Assembly (NCBI GenBank): GCA_029876055.1
Contig: CM056875.1
Location: forward strand, 3,745,001 to 3,809,000
Direction of reading: 5' to 3'
Source: Madurella fahalii
Lineage: Eukaryota; Ascomycota; Sordariomycetes; Sordariales
Length of the DNA: 64,000 nt
In this document: in pieces, positions 22,303-33,438 of the stretch
How positions within the stretch are numbered: the first letter of the stretch is position 1
How the letters are laid out: every line of letters starts with the position of its first letter
Made by a program: the position numbers and the translations under genes
The notes under the pieces: generated by a model
Database searches by the model: none
Told to the model about the DNA's origin: nothing
Seen by the model: only the letters and a program-made list of their open reading frames with translations

Positions 22303-23090
22303 ACGGGCCTTGACAGAAGCGACGTGTACATAGGTGGAGAGGGACGGCAACTTGGGGTGGAAGGGGGAGGGGCGGCTGTATATAGCTGACTTCAATTCAT
22401 GTTTATATTTGTTATCAATTGCGACGACCTCCAGCAACAGGGGCGTCTCTATTTTTGGCATGTCGATGGACCTCGATATTCGGTGGCTATTATTCTTTAG
22501 GTATGCAGTTGTTGCGCAAAGCGGAGAGTGGCCGTCCGGTTAGCTTTGATCCTATTTTACACCTGTAAGTTGGCAGTCGATTATCGTGATAATTATGCTA
22601 GCGCCGAACCGCGCATAGAATGCAATTCCATTGGCCCGCCGTCACGAAATGACCAGTACCACACAGGTCTCTTGCCCTTCGAGTTCGTAGCTCGTCTGAT
22701 CATCTGCGTTGAGGCAGTTGAGCTAACAAAACTTCATCTACGTTCGTGAGCCCCTGGCGCCAATCCCATGTCTAGATAGATTGTATAGAGGTTTCTAACT
22801 CAGACCTAGGTGTTTAGACCACCAGGTCTTGTGGTTCGAGCAAGTTGGGATGCAGTGGCTTAGGTCTTGTTAACAAGGGATCAAGGGGGGCTGCTACACA
22901 AAAGAGTAATTTGGCACGAAGCAAGCGGTCAAATTGCAGAGGACCGCGACTTTACGCATCTGGACTATTATTACGAAAGTATACTTATACGCATCTCCCC
23001 ACAACCTTCGTTCGCCTGCCGTCTCCGGTCTCTGCCTGGCAGTGCATCCCCGATGGCCAAAAGTACAGCCGCCGTACTCCGGTTGATTAA
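22303..23090. other. Intergenic, convergent 3' ends
   Basis: Lies between the LPMO and the AA1-like gene. No gene or notable repeat. Confidence 0.45.
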
Positions 23091-23854
23091 TTAACCAACG
23101 ACTTGGCTTGGCGAGAAGGTGATGTCGATAGGTGCACACTTGACCTCGCGGCTGCTGTATATCATCCCTGGCTGCCAATTCTCGGTCACGTTTGTGATGT
23201 CAGTGCAGCTGAGGGTAAAGCTGGTCGATCCGGTCGCAACAAATGTTCCACTATTTTTCTCCAGTTAGCCCGCCGGGTCGTGAGACTGAGATTGGAAACA
23301 AGCTATAAAGTGAAGTGCCTGGATTCCGGGCTGCGGTGTGATCCACCACATCTCCAGGCCTCCCCCTACCCTTCCATCCTCGGGATTCGTTGATTATCGT
23401 ACCTTGTCTTCTTCTCGCTGCAGATGATGGTCTCCTCGATATCTAGCTGGCCCGCCGGGCGGCTGAAGCGGAACTTGACAGCGGACCCAGCCGGGGCAGT
23501 GGCGGGCAGAACGCAGTTGTAATCCAGGTTTCCGTAAAAGAAATCGGTGAGCTGGCTGCTTGAGGCCCCGCAGACGGCAGTGTAGGGCACGACATTGTTG
23601 GTGAGGTTGAAGTTCACATAACCCCACGAGTTCTGGTGCGCTGGGTTCGTGAAAGTGTACAGGGCGTGGTAGTCGAAGCCGTGCACCGTCCACTCAAGTC
23701 CGAGGATGTCCTTCCAACATTTGCCGTCCTTTGGTGGCTTCCCATTGCAACTAGAACCATACCCGTGGCCATGACCTTCGGTCCGTGAGTTGACGGGGTT
23801 TGGGGAGGCTAGCGCCGTAAAGGTGGCGGCGAGTAGAATCAACGCCGACCGCAT
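23091..23854 (-). CDS. Small secreted AA1-like (Alt a 1-fold type) protein
   Basis: Secreted beta-rich protein of a type often annotated in fungi as hypersensitive-response-inducing or AA1-like; the biochemical role is unknown. Exons 23854-23403 and 23250-23091 give 203 aa; the 152-base intron has donor GTACGA and acceptor ATAG. The signal peptide is MRSALILLAATFTALA. Conserved-looking segments are WTVHGFDYHALYTFTNPAHQ, NSWGYVNFNLTN and SQLTDFFYGNLDYNC. In exon 2 they are FTLSCTDITNVTENWQPG and MIYSSREVKCAP. Eight Cys lie in the mature protein, consistent with four disulfides, and there are N-glycosylation sequons (NLT, NVT). The second exon is easily missed because the first frame runs on for 12 codons past the donor. 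The family name is from memory of related proteins; exon 2 is supported by frame, splice sites and the conserved Cys. Confidence 0.75.
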
Positions 23855-24457
23855 TGTTGTTTTCTTCTCTTTCTCGTAGCGATAAGATTGAGAGAGACTC
23901 GGGACTTTGGCATCAAGGGATGGGTGGCGGTGGCCGGCCGTCTGATTTATGGACGGCCGAAGCAGCCCATGTCGCTGGTCCTGTTCCGGTAGCATTTATG
24001 TGCCCTGCATCGGTGCCAAGCGCTACAACCTCGTATTTGGGTGCCGTCTGACCCGATTCTCGTTAGCGTACCATGCAGGAACTTGAATGTCGACGGACTC
24101 GAGTTAGTTTGCTGGGTGACCGGCCAGTTAAAAGCATTCCATGATGCAACTCGTCTCTAGGTTTACCAGAGGTCTCGATGATCACATGGCCGTTGGGCTC
24201 CGGTTTACTACCAACACGGCACAAAACGCGTGCGCTCTCTATTGTTCTTGCTCACCATCTCCCCACAATCACCTGTTCAAGGTATCCTGAGTTAAGCGCC
24301 ATCCCTCCCTAATCGCTTTGTCGTCTTTCAACGGGGTAGAATACTACTTAAAGCTCCTGGGCCGAACGGCAACAGAGAAGGGAGGGAGTAAAAATAAAAA
24401 AACGGATTCCAAACCCCCTCCCCACCAGAATTGGAGCAGGTCTGATACCTCTCGTCC
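23855..24457. other. Intergenic
   Basis: Promoter side of the AA1-like gene and 3' side of the AAA ATPase gene. No gene seen. Confidence 0.45.
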
Positions 24458-26917
24458 TCACTCGTCGTACAGCGAAGTGTCCTTCTCGTGGCTGCACTTG
24501 GTTGCGTGTGGGCTCGTCACTTTGATTCCGTTTTCTAGCCTCGACAAGGTTAAGGGGTACCCTTTGTGATCGCACCAGGTCCTTGTCATCTTGACGGCCG
24601 TCTTGATCTCACGCCCGTTTAGTTGCCATGCTGCAAGTTCCTTGATGTCTTGGTCGGTCAACAGGTGGTCGTCGAGTTCCGCTTCGGCGCCATCCCCGCT
24701 AAACCCCCCTCTCTGTTCCTTGTCTGGGCCTTCCAGCCCCTCGATCGCTGCGGGTGACGCGGGCTCCCGTGGCGGCAGACGGTCCAGGAACTTGCGCCAG
24801 ATGAGTGTGCGTGCTTCAGGCGTGAGGGAATTGAAAATCAGGTGCAGGCTGACGCGGCTGCGGAAGGCCGAATCGATGGTGCTGTACAAGTTGGTGGTGA
24901 GGAAGATGATGCCACGGAAATACTCGAGCTCGCGCAGGAAGATGGACACGAGCTCGTTGCGGGCAATGTCTTGGGGGTGCCGCTCGGCCATAAAGACGTC
25001 GGCTTCGTCTAACAGAATCACGGCGTCCCACTCAGTTGCCATCTGGAACACTTTCTTGATGTTGGCCCCGAGGACGGCAGCGTTGATGCCGAGGTCCTCG
25101 GCCTGGAGGTAAAAGAGCGGCCGTTGCGTGCGGTCTGCCACGGCCTCGGCCATGAGCGTCTTGCCGGTTCCCGGCGGCCCGCTGAGCAGCATGACCAATC
25201 CTTGTCCTGATCCCAATGTGTTAGCCGGGGGAAACCAGTCATGGGCGATATTGAGATCGTTTCGAGCAAACTTACCCTTGCCGGCAATCACATCTTCCAT
25301 AGCCTTGTGTCGCCGTTGCACCGCCGTCGTCGAGGTGCCGCCTTCGCCGCTGCCATGGCTTTCCACAAACGACATGATCAAATCCTTCTGCTGCTCGTCA
25401 TAAACCAGGTGGTCGTACGCCTGGTCGTTCCATACCATGGGCTTGATATCCTCGACGAAGAAGGACACCCAGAGCTTGTTCTTGAGGGCGTAACCCTCGA
25501 TCACGGGCAACATGAACATCAGGTGCGGCTCCTTGGCCTCCCGGGCTAGCATGTCGCGCTTGTTGCGCTCTTGGGCTGCCGGACTGAGCCTCTTGAGGCC
25601 GGCGGCCGCGGCGGAGAGCCCGGTAGCCGTTTTTCCATCGGCGGCCGTCTCAGCGCTGTCGTCATCGTTGACCACCAACTCTCTCTTGGTCCGCGGGCCA
25701 CTGCCGCCATCGCTGACCAACAACTGTTTCTTGGTCTGCGGGTCACTGCCTTCCCGGGAGCCCTGGGCGAGGTGGTGTTTTTTATAACCGATCACGTCGA
25801 CGAGAACCCGGCCCTCAACGTTGTGCTTCTGCACGTCGGCACCATCCGAATGGATGGCGATACCGTTGTAGTTGACGTACGTCAGGCCCTGATAATCGAG
25901 GACTTTCCTCCCGCGGCTTGTCAGCCTCAGCTGGACATCGTCAGCCGCGTCGTGGAACTCGAGCGGGTACGCTGCCAGGTCGGTGACGGGTAGGTTGCCC
26001 AGAAAGGAAGGGATGTTGATCGAGTGGTCTTCCCATAGGAAACTCGCGCCGTCGAACCGGAGCACCTTGCCCTCGATGGCCAGGGCCTTGCGTCCGCCCG
26101 CCATGCACTGGTATGTCGTCTTGGTGACCTTGGACAGAAGCTCGCAGTTGTTGCCCCACGAGATAACGGTCGTATTCTTGGGGAAGAAGGCCCAGGCCAG
26201 TTTGAACGACACTAGGCCGTCGGCGTGGAGAGCCTTCAGCTTGGCACGCGTACCGGCGAATATGTCGTCGAGTAATGCGACAAACAAGCGCAAGAAGGGT
26301 TTAAGCGGATGTCCGGGCTCTGTTTCATCCAGAGCGCTGAGTCTCGCCACGAAGTCGTCGTAGCCAAAGTACAGCTCCTGAAAGGGGTACTGGAAAACGG
26401 CGTTATCACCGACGTCGAGGTGCATGTCTTGCTTCTTGAGGATTTCTGCCGCAGCGGCAACAAGCAGAGGGTTTTGGATCTCAATCATGTGGTAGCGCAG
26501 GCTAAAGCGGCCCGATATGACGGGCTTCTCCGTATCCTTGACCTTGAAGACCTTGATAGCGACGCGGCTCTGTGCCTTTGCCGCGCTCTTGCTCAGCTGC
26601 TTCGGTGGGTAGTCGACCCAATCGAACCGGCCCTCGCGCGAGTTGGGGCCCTCGTAGAGCGTCTTAACCGAGGCATTGGCACCGAGTTCGCAATTTTTGC
26701 TGGTGTTATCGGCACCCGTCGAGGCGGCAGCTGGAGTTGACGACGACTTGCTCCCGCCCTTGTTCTCCGTTTTCTTCTTGCCGTCACTAACGGCAGATTG
26801 TGCTGAAGAGAAGTCAGATAGCGTCTTCTCACCGCTATCGCCAAGGTGCCGCAACTTGTATCGCCACTTCCACAGCTTCTCTGACACATTCCTAGGGACC
26901 AGGTTGCTGAATGGCAT
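24458..26917 (-). CDS. AAA+ ATPase with large N-terminal region (DUF7025 type)
   Basis: Fungal AAA+ protein of unknown function, 796 aa. Exons are 26917-25276 and 25206-24458. The N-terminal 500 residues hold the segment LRYHMIEIQNPLLVAAAAEIL and an FPFQELYFGYDD-like stretch, as in fungal AAA proteins annotated DUF7025. The ATPase domain has Walker A GPPGTGKT (557-564), Walker B VILLDEAD (610-617) and FRSRVSLHL with likely Arg fingers. The 69-base intron (GTAAGT donor, ATCAG acceptor) sits in GKGQGLVMLL, just before Walker A. Its length is a multiple of three and it contains no stop, so the unspliced frame stays open. The ATG at 26917 (MPFSNLVPRN) is preferred over one 17 codons upstream, which adds unremarkable residues. 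A (CAA)n tract lies in the presumed 5' leader. Confidence 0.85.
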   Translation of the reverse strand: MPFSNLVPRNVSEKLWKWRYKLRHLGDSGEKTLSDFSSAQSAVSDGKKKTENKGGSKSSSTPAAASTGADNTSKNCELGANASVKTLYEGPNSREGRFDWVDYPPKQLSKSAAKAQSRVAIKVFKVKDTEKPVISGRFSLRYHMIEIQNPLLVAAAAEILKKQDMHLDVGDNAVFQYPFQELYFGYDDFVARLSALDETEPGHPLKPFLRLFVALLDDIFAGTRAKLKALHADGLVSFKLAWAFFPKNTTVISWGNNCELLSKVTKTTYQCMAGGRKALAIEGKVLRFDGASFLWEDHSINIPSFLGNLPVTDLAAYPLEFHDAADDVQLRLTSRGRKVLDYQGLTYVNYNGIAIHSDGADVQKHNVEGRVLVDVIGYKKHHLAQGSREGSDPQTKKQLLVSDGGSGPRTKRELVVNDDDSAETAADGKTATGLSAAAAGLKRLSPAAQERNKRDMLAREAKEPHLMFMLPVIEGYALKNKLWVSFFVEDIKPMVWNDQAYDHLVYDEQQKDLIMSFVESHGSGEGGTSTTAVQRRHKAMEDVIAGKGKFARNDLNIAHDWFPPANTLGSGQGLVMLLSGPPGTGKTLMAEAVADRTQRPLFYLQAEDLGINAAVLGANIKKVFQMATEWDAVILLDEADVFMAERHPQDIARNELVSIFLRELEYFRGIIFLTTNLYSTIDSAFRSRVSLHLIFNSLTPEARTLIWRKFLDRLPPREPASPAAIEGLEGPDKEQRGGFSGDGAEAELDDHLLTDQDIKELAAWQLNGREIKTAVKMTRTWCDHKGYPLTLSRLENGIKVTSPHATKCSHEKDTSLYDE

Positions 26918-28118
26918 TTTGGAGTCCGGGTCTTGGGCTCTGACACGAGAGGTGTTTAGAATGCACAATGCACAACAACATCAACAACAACACCAACAAC
27001 AACAAACAGAAAAGAAAATTCTGGGGAGCAAAGGAAAGAGCAGTGGAAAGCCGAGCAACTGTGAGTACCACTGCCAAACGGACGGCGAAGGATACGGCAA
27101 AGAAATAGGGGCAGGGGGCCATGGGTTACTCGTTCTGCTCCTGGGTTGCCTAGGCTGGATTTGTCCTGGCTAGGACCCAGGCCAGGACCGAGAAGACCGG
27201 GGCCATGACACGGCGGCTGTATGCCTTGCGGACTAGTGACTGCATGGCTTTTCATTTGCAGGCAACACTGCGGCGGCCTCATTAACTTCAGCTGGGAACC
27301 GGGACACGTTAGCGTGCAACGCGTGCACTTGGGTTGTTGTCGACAAATACAATAGCCCAAGACCCCTGTGAGTGGAGCTGCCGGAGTCCTGCTCTCAGGA
27401 CCAAAGCCCCCAAACCGTGTTTCCCCGCTACTTGGCCCAACCCCCCCATGCAAGGCTGACTTGACTGGCAGGGTTCCGTCCTCAATTCCGCCGGACATCG
27501 CCTCTCTTTAGTTTCGCCCAAATCCAGCCGATCTCCAAACACTGCTCCTCAACCAAGGGCACTGGTCGAAAGGCACTAATCAAGATGCGCTGCCCAGAGC
27601 GGGTGCAACGTGCAAATGAACCTCAGAACCCGGAATGGCCTCAATTACGATATCTGCCTGCCCGAACCAAACATAATAGATTTACATGATCATTCACAAC
27701 ATGAGAGTCTGATCGTATCGTCGTTTTCCTTTCCACCCCGATAGTAGAACTCGAATCCATCGGTCCAGGGTGGGATGGCTGGCCCATCCCTAGTGAACTG
27801 TTGATGAGGGCGATACCCTAAAAGCGCAGATGGCCGACCAGAAAACCCAGATGCAGACGGGAAAGAGAGATCAACGAAACAGATGCGTTCGGTGCGCCGT
27901 CACAATGCGAGCGCCACCATTCTCCCACCCGAGAATCGCAGTGCCCGTAGAGAGCGATCACCTCCCGACCCAAATGTACTTGCCAGTCTCAGCGAACGCC
28001 AGTTACAAGAATTTGGAACATAATAGGGTATCAATAACCACCGTGACCAACCCCCCGAGTTGTATTACCCGGCCACCGCCGCTTGTCCGCTTGTCCCCAC
28101 CACGGTCTTGCCCCCGAT
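26918..28118. other. Intergenic, AAA ATPase promoter / EDC4 3' side
   Basis: Contains a CAA-rich repeat at 26969-27006 in the presumed AAA ATPase leader. No supported gene. Confidence 0.45.
26969..27006. repeat. CAA-rich simple repeat
   Basis: Irregular CAACAACA triplets interrupted by CAT and CAC, on the + strand. On the transcribed (minus) strand it reads as TTG repeats just upstream of the AAA ATPase start. Confidence 0.85.
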
Positions 28119-31100
28119 CTAGTACGGAGCACCCAGGTGGCCAGGGGCATGCATGGGCCCGTGGCGTATCTGGGCGTTCTCGGCTATCCGGCCGGCGATC
28201 TGGCTCATGGTGGACAGTGTCTTCAATGAGGTATCGTGGGGGGCGACGCGACTGATTTCTAGCAAGAGCTGCTCGATCCGCGTCTTCAAGAGATTCATAA
28301 TCCTGGGTGTGACCTCGCGGACTTGATCATCCTGCAAATAGGAATAAGGCAAAATGGTTAGCACGCGTTGACTTGGAGTAGAACGGAGGGTGACGGGAAA
28401 TACATAAATATATAGATATAACGTACGTGATAAGCGAGTCGTACAGACAAGCGAGTCGTACACTCTAACAGGTTTTAGTGGGGTTGCAACGCAAAAATAC
28501 GCTAAGAAATTGCTAAGGTCGGCTAACAATTTCTTACCGTATTTTTGCCTGCAGCTTCACCAAAACTAGTTGGAGTGTACGTCTCGCTTGTCTGTACAAA
28601 CTCGCTTATCACGCACGTTATATATAAAAAAAAAAAAAAAAAAAAAATAAACGTACCAAAGATGCGACATTTTGGTTGAAAGCATATATCACCACCTCCA
28701 AGAGGTTCACCTTCTTCATCAGCTTCTGCGTGTTGCGAGACAGGTCAACCGAAACGGTGGCCCCGACAGACAACAGGAGGAGAGGCTGCAGTTCGTGAAC
28801 GAAGATCGGATTGTAGTTCGAGAGCACCTGCTGGAAAATCTCCTCGGTTTTGTCACCTGCCTGCAGCCAGCGCAGCATTGCATCATCGTAGTTTCCAGAT
28901 CGCATCAGATTGTCAATCGTCTCAACCAGGTTGTTGAGCTCCAGCTTCTGGCGGTCTTCGCGGCTGGTAGGTGTGAACATCACTTGTTGCTCCTGGTTGC
29001 TAAATTGATGCTGATGTTGCTGTGGATACGAGGGCTGGGACGGATGCGGGTGTGAGACCGGAGACTGGTGCTGGTGCTGCGGAGGGTAATTGATCAACTC
29101 CCGAGACGCAGGACCAGGCAGGCCATGGGAACCAGCGCTGCCGCGAGAATGAGCGTGCCCGTGCACATGGCTCTCCGCGACCGGGGCCCGCTCGCGAGCC
29201 TGATCATTAAGCTGCTGCTTCAGAGCAGCCAGGTCTTTCTGAAGCTGGATCTGCGACGCCGCCAAGGACGAGATGGCACTGGAGAGGTCTTGTGTCTGGG
29301 CGATGAGCCGGTCGAGCTTAGTGTCGTCATCCCGACGGCGTTCGTCCAGTCGCTCAAACGCCTCGCTGAGCCGGCCGTTGACATCGTCAAGGATGCGCTG
29401 GTGCACACTCTGAGCCGCCGTCTTGGCTAGCGCGGGCATGAGAGCGTTGAACGACGAGTTTATTTGCGCTTCCATGTGAGCATTGACGCTGAGGCAGACC
29501 TTGTCCGTGATGGTCTTGATGATGTCTGGCTTCTGCATCGTCTGGCTGACGGCGTTGGGCAAGAGCCTCTGCACCTCCTTCTGAATGGTATTCAACTGGG
29601 CGCTCGCTTTGGCGTTTAGCTGATCCAAAACCGACTTGTCGACGGCGGTGCGCACCGACGGTATGACGTTGTTGTTGATCTGCGCTATGATCAGATTTTT
29701 CAGGACGGCCTCCGTGTTGTCATTCAGCACGTCGGCCACCATCTGCAGTAGAGCCGACTGGTTGTTTGCAAAGGCCGAGTCGCGGCTGTCCTGGAAATTC
29801 TGCATCTGCTTCAGAATCTCGTTGAAGACGGCGTCAAAGCGACCCGAAATGTTGGCAACAATGCGCGACTCCATCTTTGTGACCACAGCGTCAAGGTGTT
29901 CCTGGGAAACCGTATTCGGCGCCAGCGAGAGATCAGTCGCAAGTTTGCTTGCAGCGGAATCGGAAGCTTCAGCATTGCGAGAGGTTTGCTTGCTGGCTTT
30001 GTTCTGCGATGGGGCCCGGTTGATATCCGCCGCGCCGTTCGAGCCAAGGTGGTCGCGGTCGGCTGGATTGGCAGCGGCAGCGGCGGCGGCGGCTGCCGCA
30101 GCCGCCGCCGCCGCCTTCTTCTTACGACCCTTCTTCTCGTTCTTCTCCGGTGCCGGAACGGGCGTTTCGATCTCGTCCTTGCGGTCAAGCTTGGGCGGTG
30201 TGGTCGATTCGAGACCCTTCTTATCCTCGCCCTGGGACGACGGTGTCTTCTGCATGGCGTCCTTAGCGCCACGCGTAGCGATCCGGATCTGCAGACCCGC
30301 GTTCGCATCGCCCGGGACATTGGAATGTTGGGCTTCGGCAGGCTGGAGCGGAGGCGGAGCGACCAGTTTCGAGATCTTTGCCAGCCCAAGCTCGACAGCA
30401 TCGGCAGGAGCAACGACTTTGTTATCCTTGGTCCAACCCAGTTCGGCTTGCTTGATGAACAAGCAGGTTACGCCCTTGGAATGCATGGCATACAGCTCGA
30501 AGAGCGTTGGCTCATCGCCGTCTCCCGAGGCTGCCGGATTCTCGAGGATGTTGAGGCTGCGAAGCACCCCCTTGTTCGCAAAAGAGTATTCACGGATACC
30601 GCTGATTACGGCCGTCGACTCTGGTTGGGGAATCGACGAGTCCTGGGCGACGAGGCGCTGGATGTAGTCCACCTGCGACAGGTTCTTGAGCGTGTATTTC
30701 GGCGCCGAGAGGTGAAGGAAGTAGATCGAGTTGCGCGTCGGATGTCCGACGACGATCATGCTGGACGGGGCGTGGTACATTACGCTGCACACGGCGTCCG
30801 ACTCCTTGTTGTGCGGGAAGTTGAACTCCTGTACAGGCTTGCCCAACGCGAGATCCCAGAGCTGGAGAGTGTGATTCTGTTTCATGCCCACGATCATGTA
30901 CCTCAGGGCGGCACGCTTCTGGTACGGTCGGAACTTATCCAGCAGCAACACCGACGTGGGCCAAGCCTTTTCGCCCTCGGGCGTTGTCGTTAGCGTCATG
31001 AGCGGCTCCTTGATCTCGAGCGACGTCCGCGCGGGCGTTGGATTCAGAGGGTCCGAGCCCTCCTTAGCCGCTGTTAAGTCGCGGACATCCCAGAACTTAA

Positions 31101-33438
31101 CCCGCCCGGACTTGTCCAACGAGACCACTAGCGTGTCGTCCTGGCTGAAGGTGAAGTCTTTGCCCGCCTTGCCAGTGTTGATCTTGAGCGAGCACTGCTT
31201 CAAGAGCCTTTCCGTGTCGACAACCCGGTCATTCCCGTTCTTGAAGAGATCGTTCTCAAAGATGAAGGACGGCCAGATGATGTTGATGGACTTGCCCCTA
31301 CCGACGGCGAAGAACTCCGGATGCATCGAAGACGGGCGGGCGCGCGTCTTGAGAACGCCGCCCGGAGTATCGCCGCCCTCCTGGGACGAGATGGGCGGTA
31401 GGGCGAAGCCGTACTGTTCAGAGTGCGCATCTTCCAAATGGTCACGGTCGCCATTCTTGAGCTGGACCCAGTAGACTGTGCCGCTGACTCCAGTGCCGAT
31501 GATGGCTTCCTTAGGATGATGGTGGGTCGGCGAGGTCGAGATGGCCACGTTGAAGATGCGGTCCTTGGTGTCGGTGAAGAGTTTGGCATCCTTGCCGTCT
31601 TCCTGCCTGATTACCCTCAGACCGCCCGCCTTAGACATGCCGTACGCCATGTATGTCTCGGACGCCGAGACGAGATTGCGGTCAATTTGATCGAACTCCT
31701 TTTTGAGCCGCGCGATGTCAAGAATAGCCTCCTCACGGAACACGGGGCGGGGCTCGTCTGTTTCCTGGAGGCTGATGGTGATCCAGGGCTTCATGGGGAA
31801 GTTGTACACCTTGACAGGTGCTGCCGTCTCCTCAATCACGACTATCTCGTCGGCTTCGGCGCTCTCCCAGCTGTCGGCTACGGGTCCCTGGGCAGTATGT
31901 GGCGCGTCGTCTCCGCTGTCCTTGGCTTCCCTTGCCGCGGCGGACTGCGAGAATGCGCTGCTGTCTTCGGTCCTAACGTTCTGGGTGGCGATGCGTACCG
32001 GGTGTGCAGGCTCCTCTTCTGTCCTGGCGTCCGGCACACCTCCCTCTGGATCCTGAGTGGGTTCGATCTGCGCTTGTTCCTGTTCGGCGCGGGCCAAAGC
32101 CTCCGTGGCTTCTCTGTCGGCCTGCTGGGCAAGTCCACTGACGGCGTCCGCGACACTCTCTTTCTTCTCTTCGGCGGATGTGTCGGCGGTATGTGGAGAC
32201 CTACCGCTGGCATGCGATGCGGGACTATCACTACCCCGAGGAGGCATGACGACGTTAGTCGTCGACAAGGGGGAAAGGGGGTGCTCTAGCTTGCGCCTCG
32301 TGTGCTCGGGACTGTCCACGGTACCGCGATCACTAAGTGGACGCTTTTGGTCATGGCTGGACTGAGCAGGGTCTGGTTTCTTGAGGATCTGAATCGGGCC
32401 TGCCGCATGATGGCCCGCACCCACAGTAGAGCTGGAAGCCCCGGGGGTGGTGGATGATTTGGGCGTCCGATGGACGGGAGATGAGCCCGGGAGGTCGTCG
32501 AACGGGTTCGGGTAGCCGCCAGAAAAGCCGGGCCTCGAGCCTGCATGCGAATGCTGGGAATGGGGTGTCGAGTCGAACTTTGGGGGAGGGGACTCGAGGC
32601 TCTTGGGCTCAAAGTCGAACTCGGACCGCGAGGCCAAAGTGCCCACCAGGGTAGGCTCAGCAGACCGGCCACCGTGTGAACTGCTGGTATCCTTTGGATC
32701 GTCCACGGCGGGCGGCGGCGTAAGCACATTAGACTCGGGCGGGTCGTCTGTGTCGTGTTGACTGGGTTTGGGCTTGTTGAGGAGGTTCAGTAGATATTGT
32801 TGAGTCCCGGAAGGAGGTGAAGCCTGATTCCACGTCGACGACGAGCCGGGCTCTGACTTGGCCGGTTCAGCTTGCAGGGTGCTGCCCTTCATAAGGGCGG
32901 CGAGCAACCCGGTGGGATCGGCAGCTGCGGGGGCAGGCGCATGGATGACGGGAGGCGCGATGGGTGCCGGTGCAAAGTTCATTGGGGGTTCTCGAGATGA
33001 CGGCTGGTGATGGTGACTAGGAGGGCCGTTTTGCCCGCTATACTTGAGCAGGTTCAGTAGATGTGCGGTTCGGTCGTCGCCTGCTCCGGCCCCTCCACCC
33101 CGGCCCGCGCCGATCGGATTCACCATGCCTGGAGGGAATTGGGAATGGGAGAAGCCGACCGGCGGCGTCGGAGCCTCGGGCAGGAAGGCGGGCGAATCCA
33201 TGGCGTTCTGCATGTGGCTGCTCATGTTGGGGGATTCAGAATTGGAGTGATGGCCATAGAAGTGTTGGCCGGCGCCGTGGCCGTAGCCGAACTGGGCAAG
33301 TAGATCGGGGCCAGCATTTGCACCGGGCCCAGGGCTAGGCGACGACTGGAGGCGGAGCTGAGCGAGCAGCGATTCAAAGTTGGGATTCGCCTCCGTGTCA
33401 CCCGGGCCGCTGCCGCCAGGCATGCCGTAGTTGGACAT
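28119..33438 (-). CDS. EDC4/Ge-1-like mRNA decapping scaffold
   Basis: Likely homologue of the decapping-enhancer scaffold EDC4/Ge-1 (fission yeast Pdc1 is a related P-body protein), in cytoplasmic P-bodies. Exons 33438-28657 and 28331-28119 give 1664 aa. The first 500 residues are Pro/Ser/His/Gly-rich and disordered, with repeated LLNLL(K/N) segments. A WD40-like region follows (about 570-1050; for example KVKFWDVRDL-like GRVKFWDVRDLTA and LQLWDLALGKP). Then come a Lys-rich linker with a 16-Ala run (near 30072-30118) and a long helical region. The conserved C-terminal domain ends DDQVREVTPRIMNLLKTRI, encoded by exon 2. Start MSNYGMPGG (33438) is preferred; an ATG nine codons upstream is possible. 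The single intron (325 bases, GTACGT to TTTGCAG) is by far the longest in the window and carries a foldback element and an A/T run. Confidence 0.82.
28417..28622. mobile_element. 206-bp foldback (MITE-like) element in the EDC4 intron
   Basis: Near-full-length inverted repeat. The left arm is about 28417-28518, the right arm about 28523-28622, with a loop of about four bases. Both ends read TATAACGT(A/G)CGTGATAAGCG, so the element is bounded by TA, as expected for Tc1/mariner/pogo-type insertion. Within each arm an AAGCGAG...GTACA module of about 17 bases occurs twice. The arms also share GCAAAAATACG and TAAGAAATTG near the centre. By eye the arms are about 80-85% identical with one or two indels. 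There is no coding capacity. A run of about 22 A (28626-28647) abuts its right end. It lies wholly within the intron, clear of donor and acceptor. Confidence 0.88.
30072..30118 (-). repeat. GCN (polyalanine) repeat in the EDC4-like gene
   Basis: Mixed GCC/GCG/GCT/GCA codons encode 16 consecutive alanines after the GRKKK segment. The mixed codons argue for a maintained protein tract rather than recent slippage alone. Confidence 0.85.

Noticed and set aside
22800..22860. tRNA-like GGTTCGAGC box
   Set aside because: No matching A box or cloverleaf arms could be paired by eye.
28500..28540. Intrinsic (bacterial-type) terminator hairpin followed by a T/A run
   Set aside because: The hairpin is the centre of a 206-bp foldback in a eukaryotic intron; a rho-independent terminator is not applicable.
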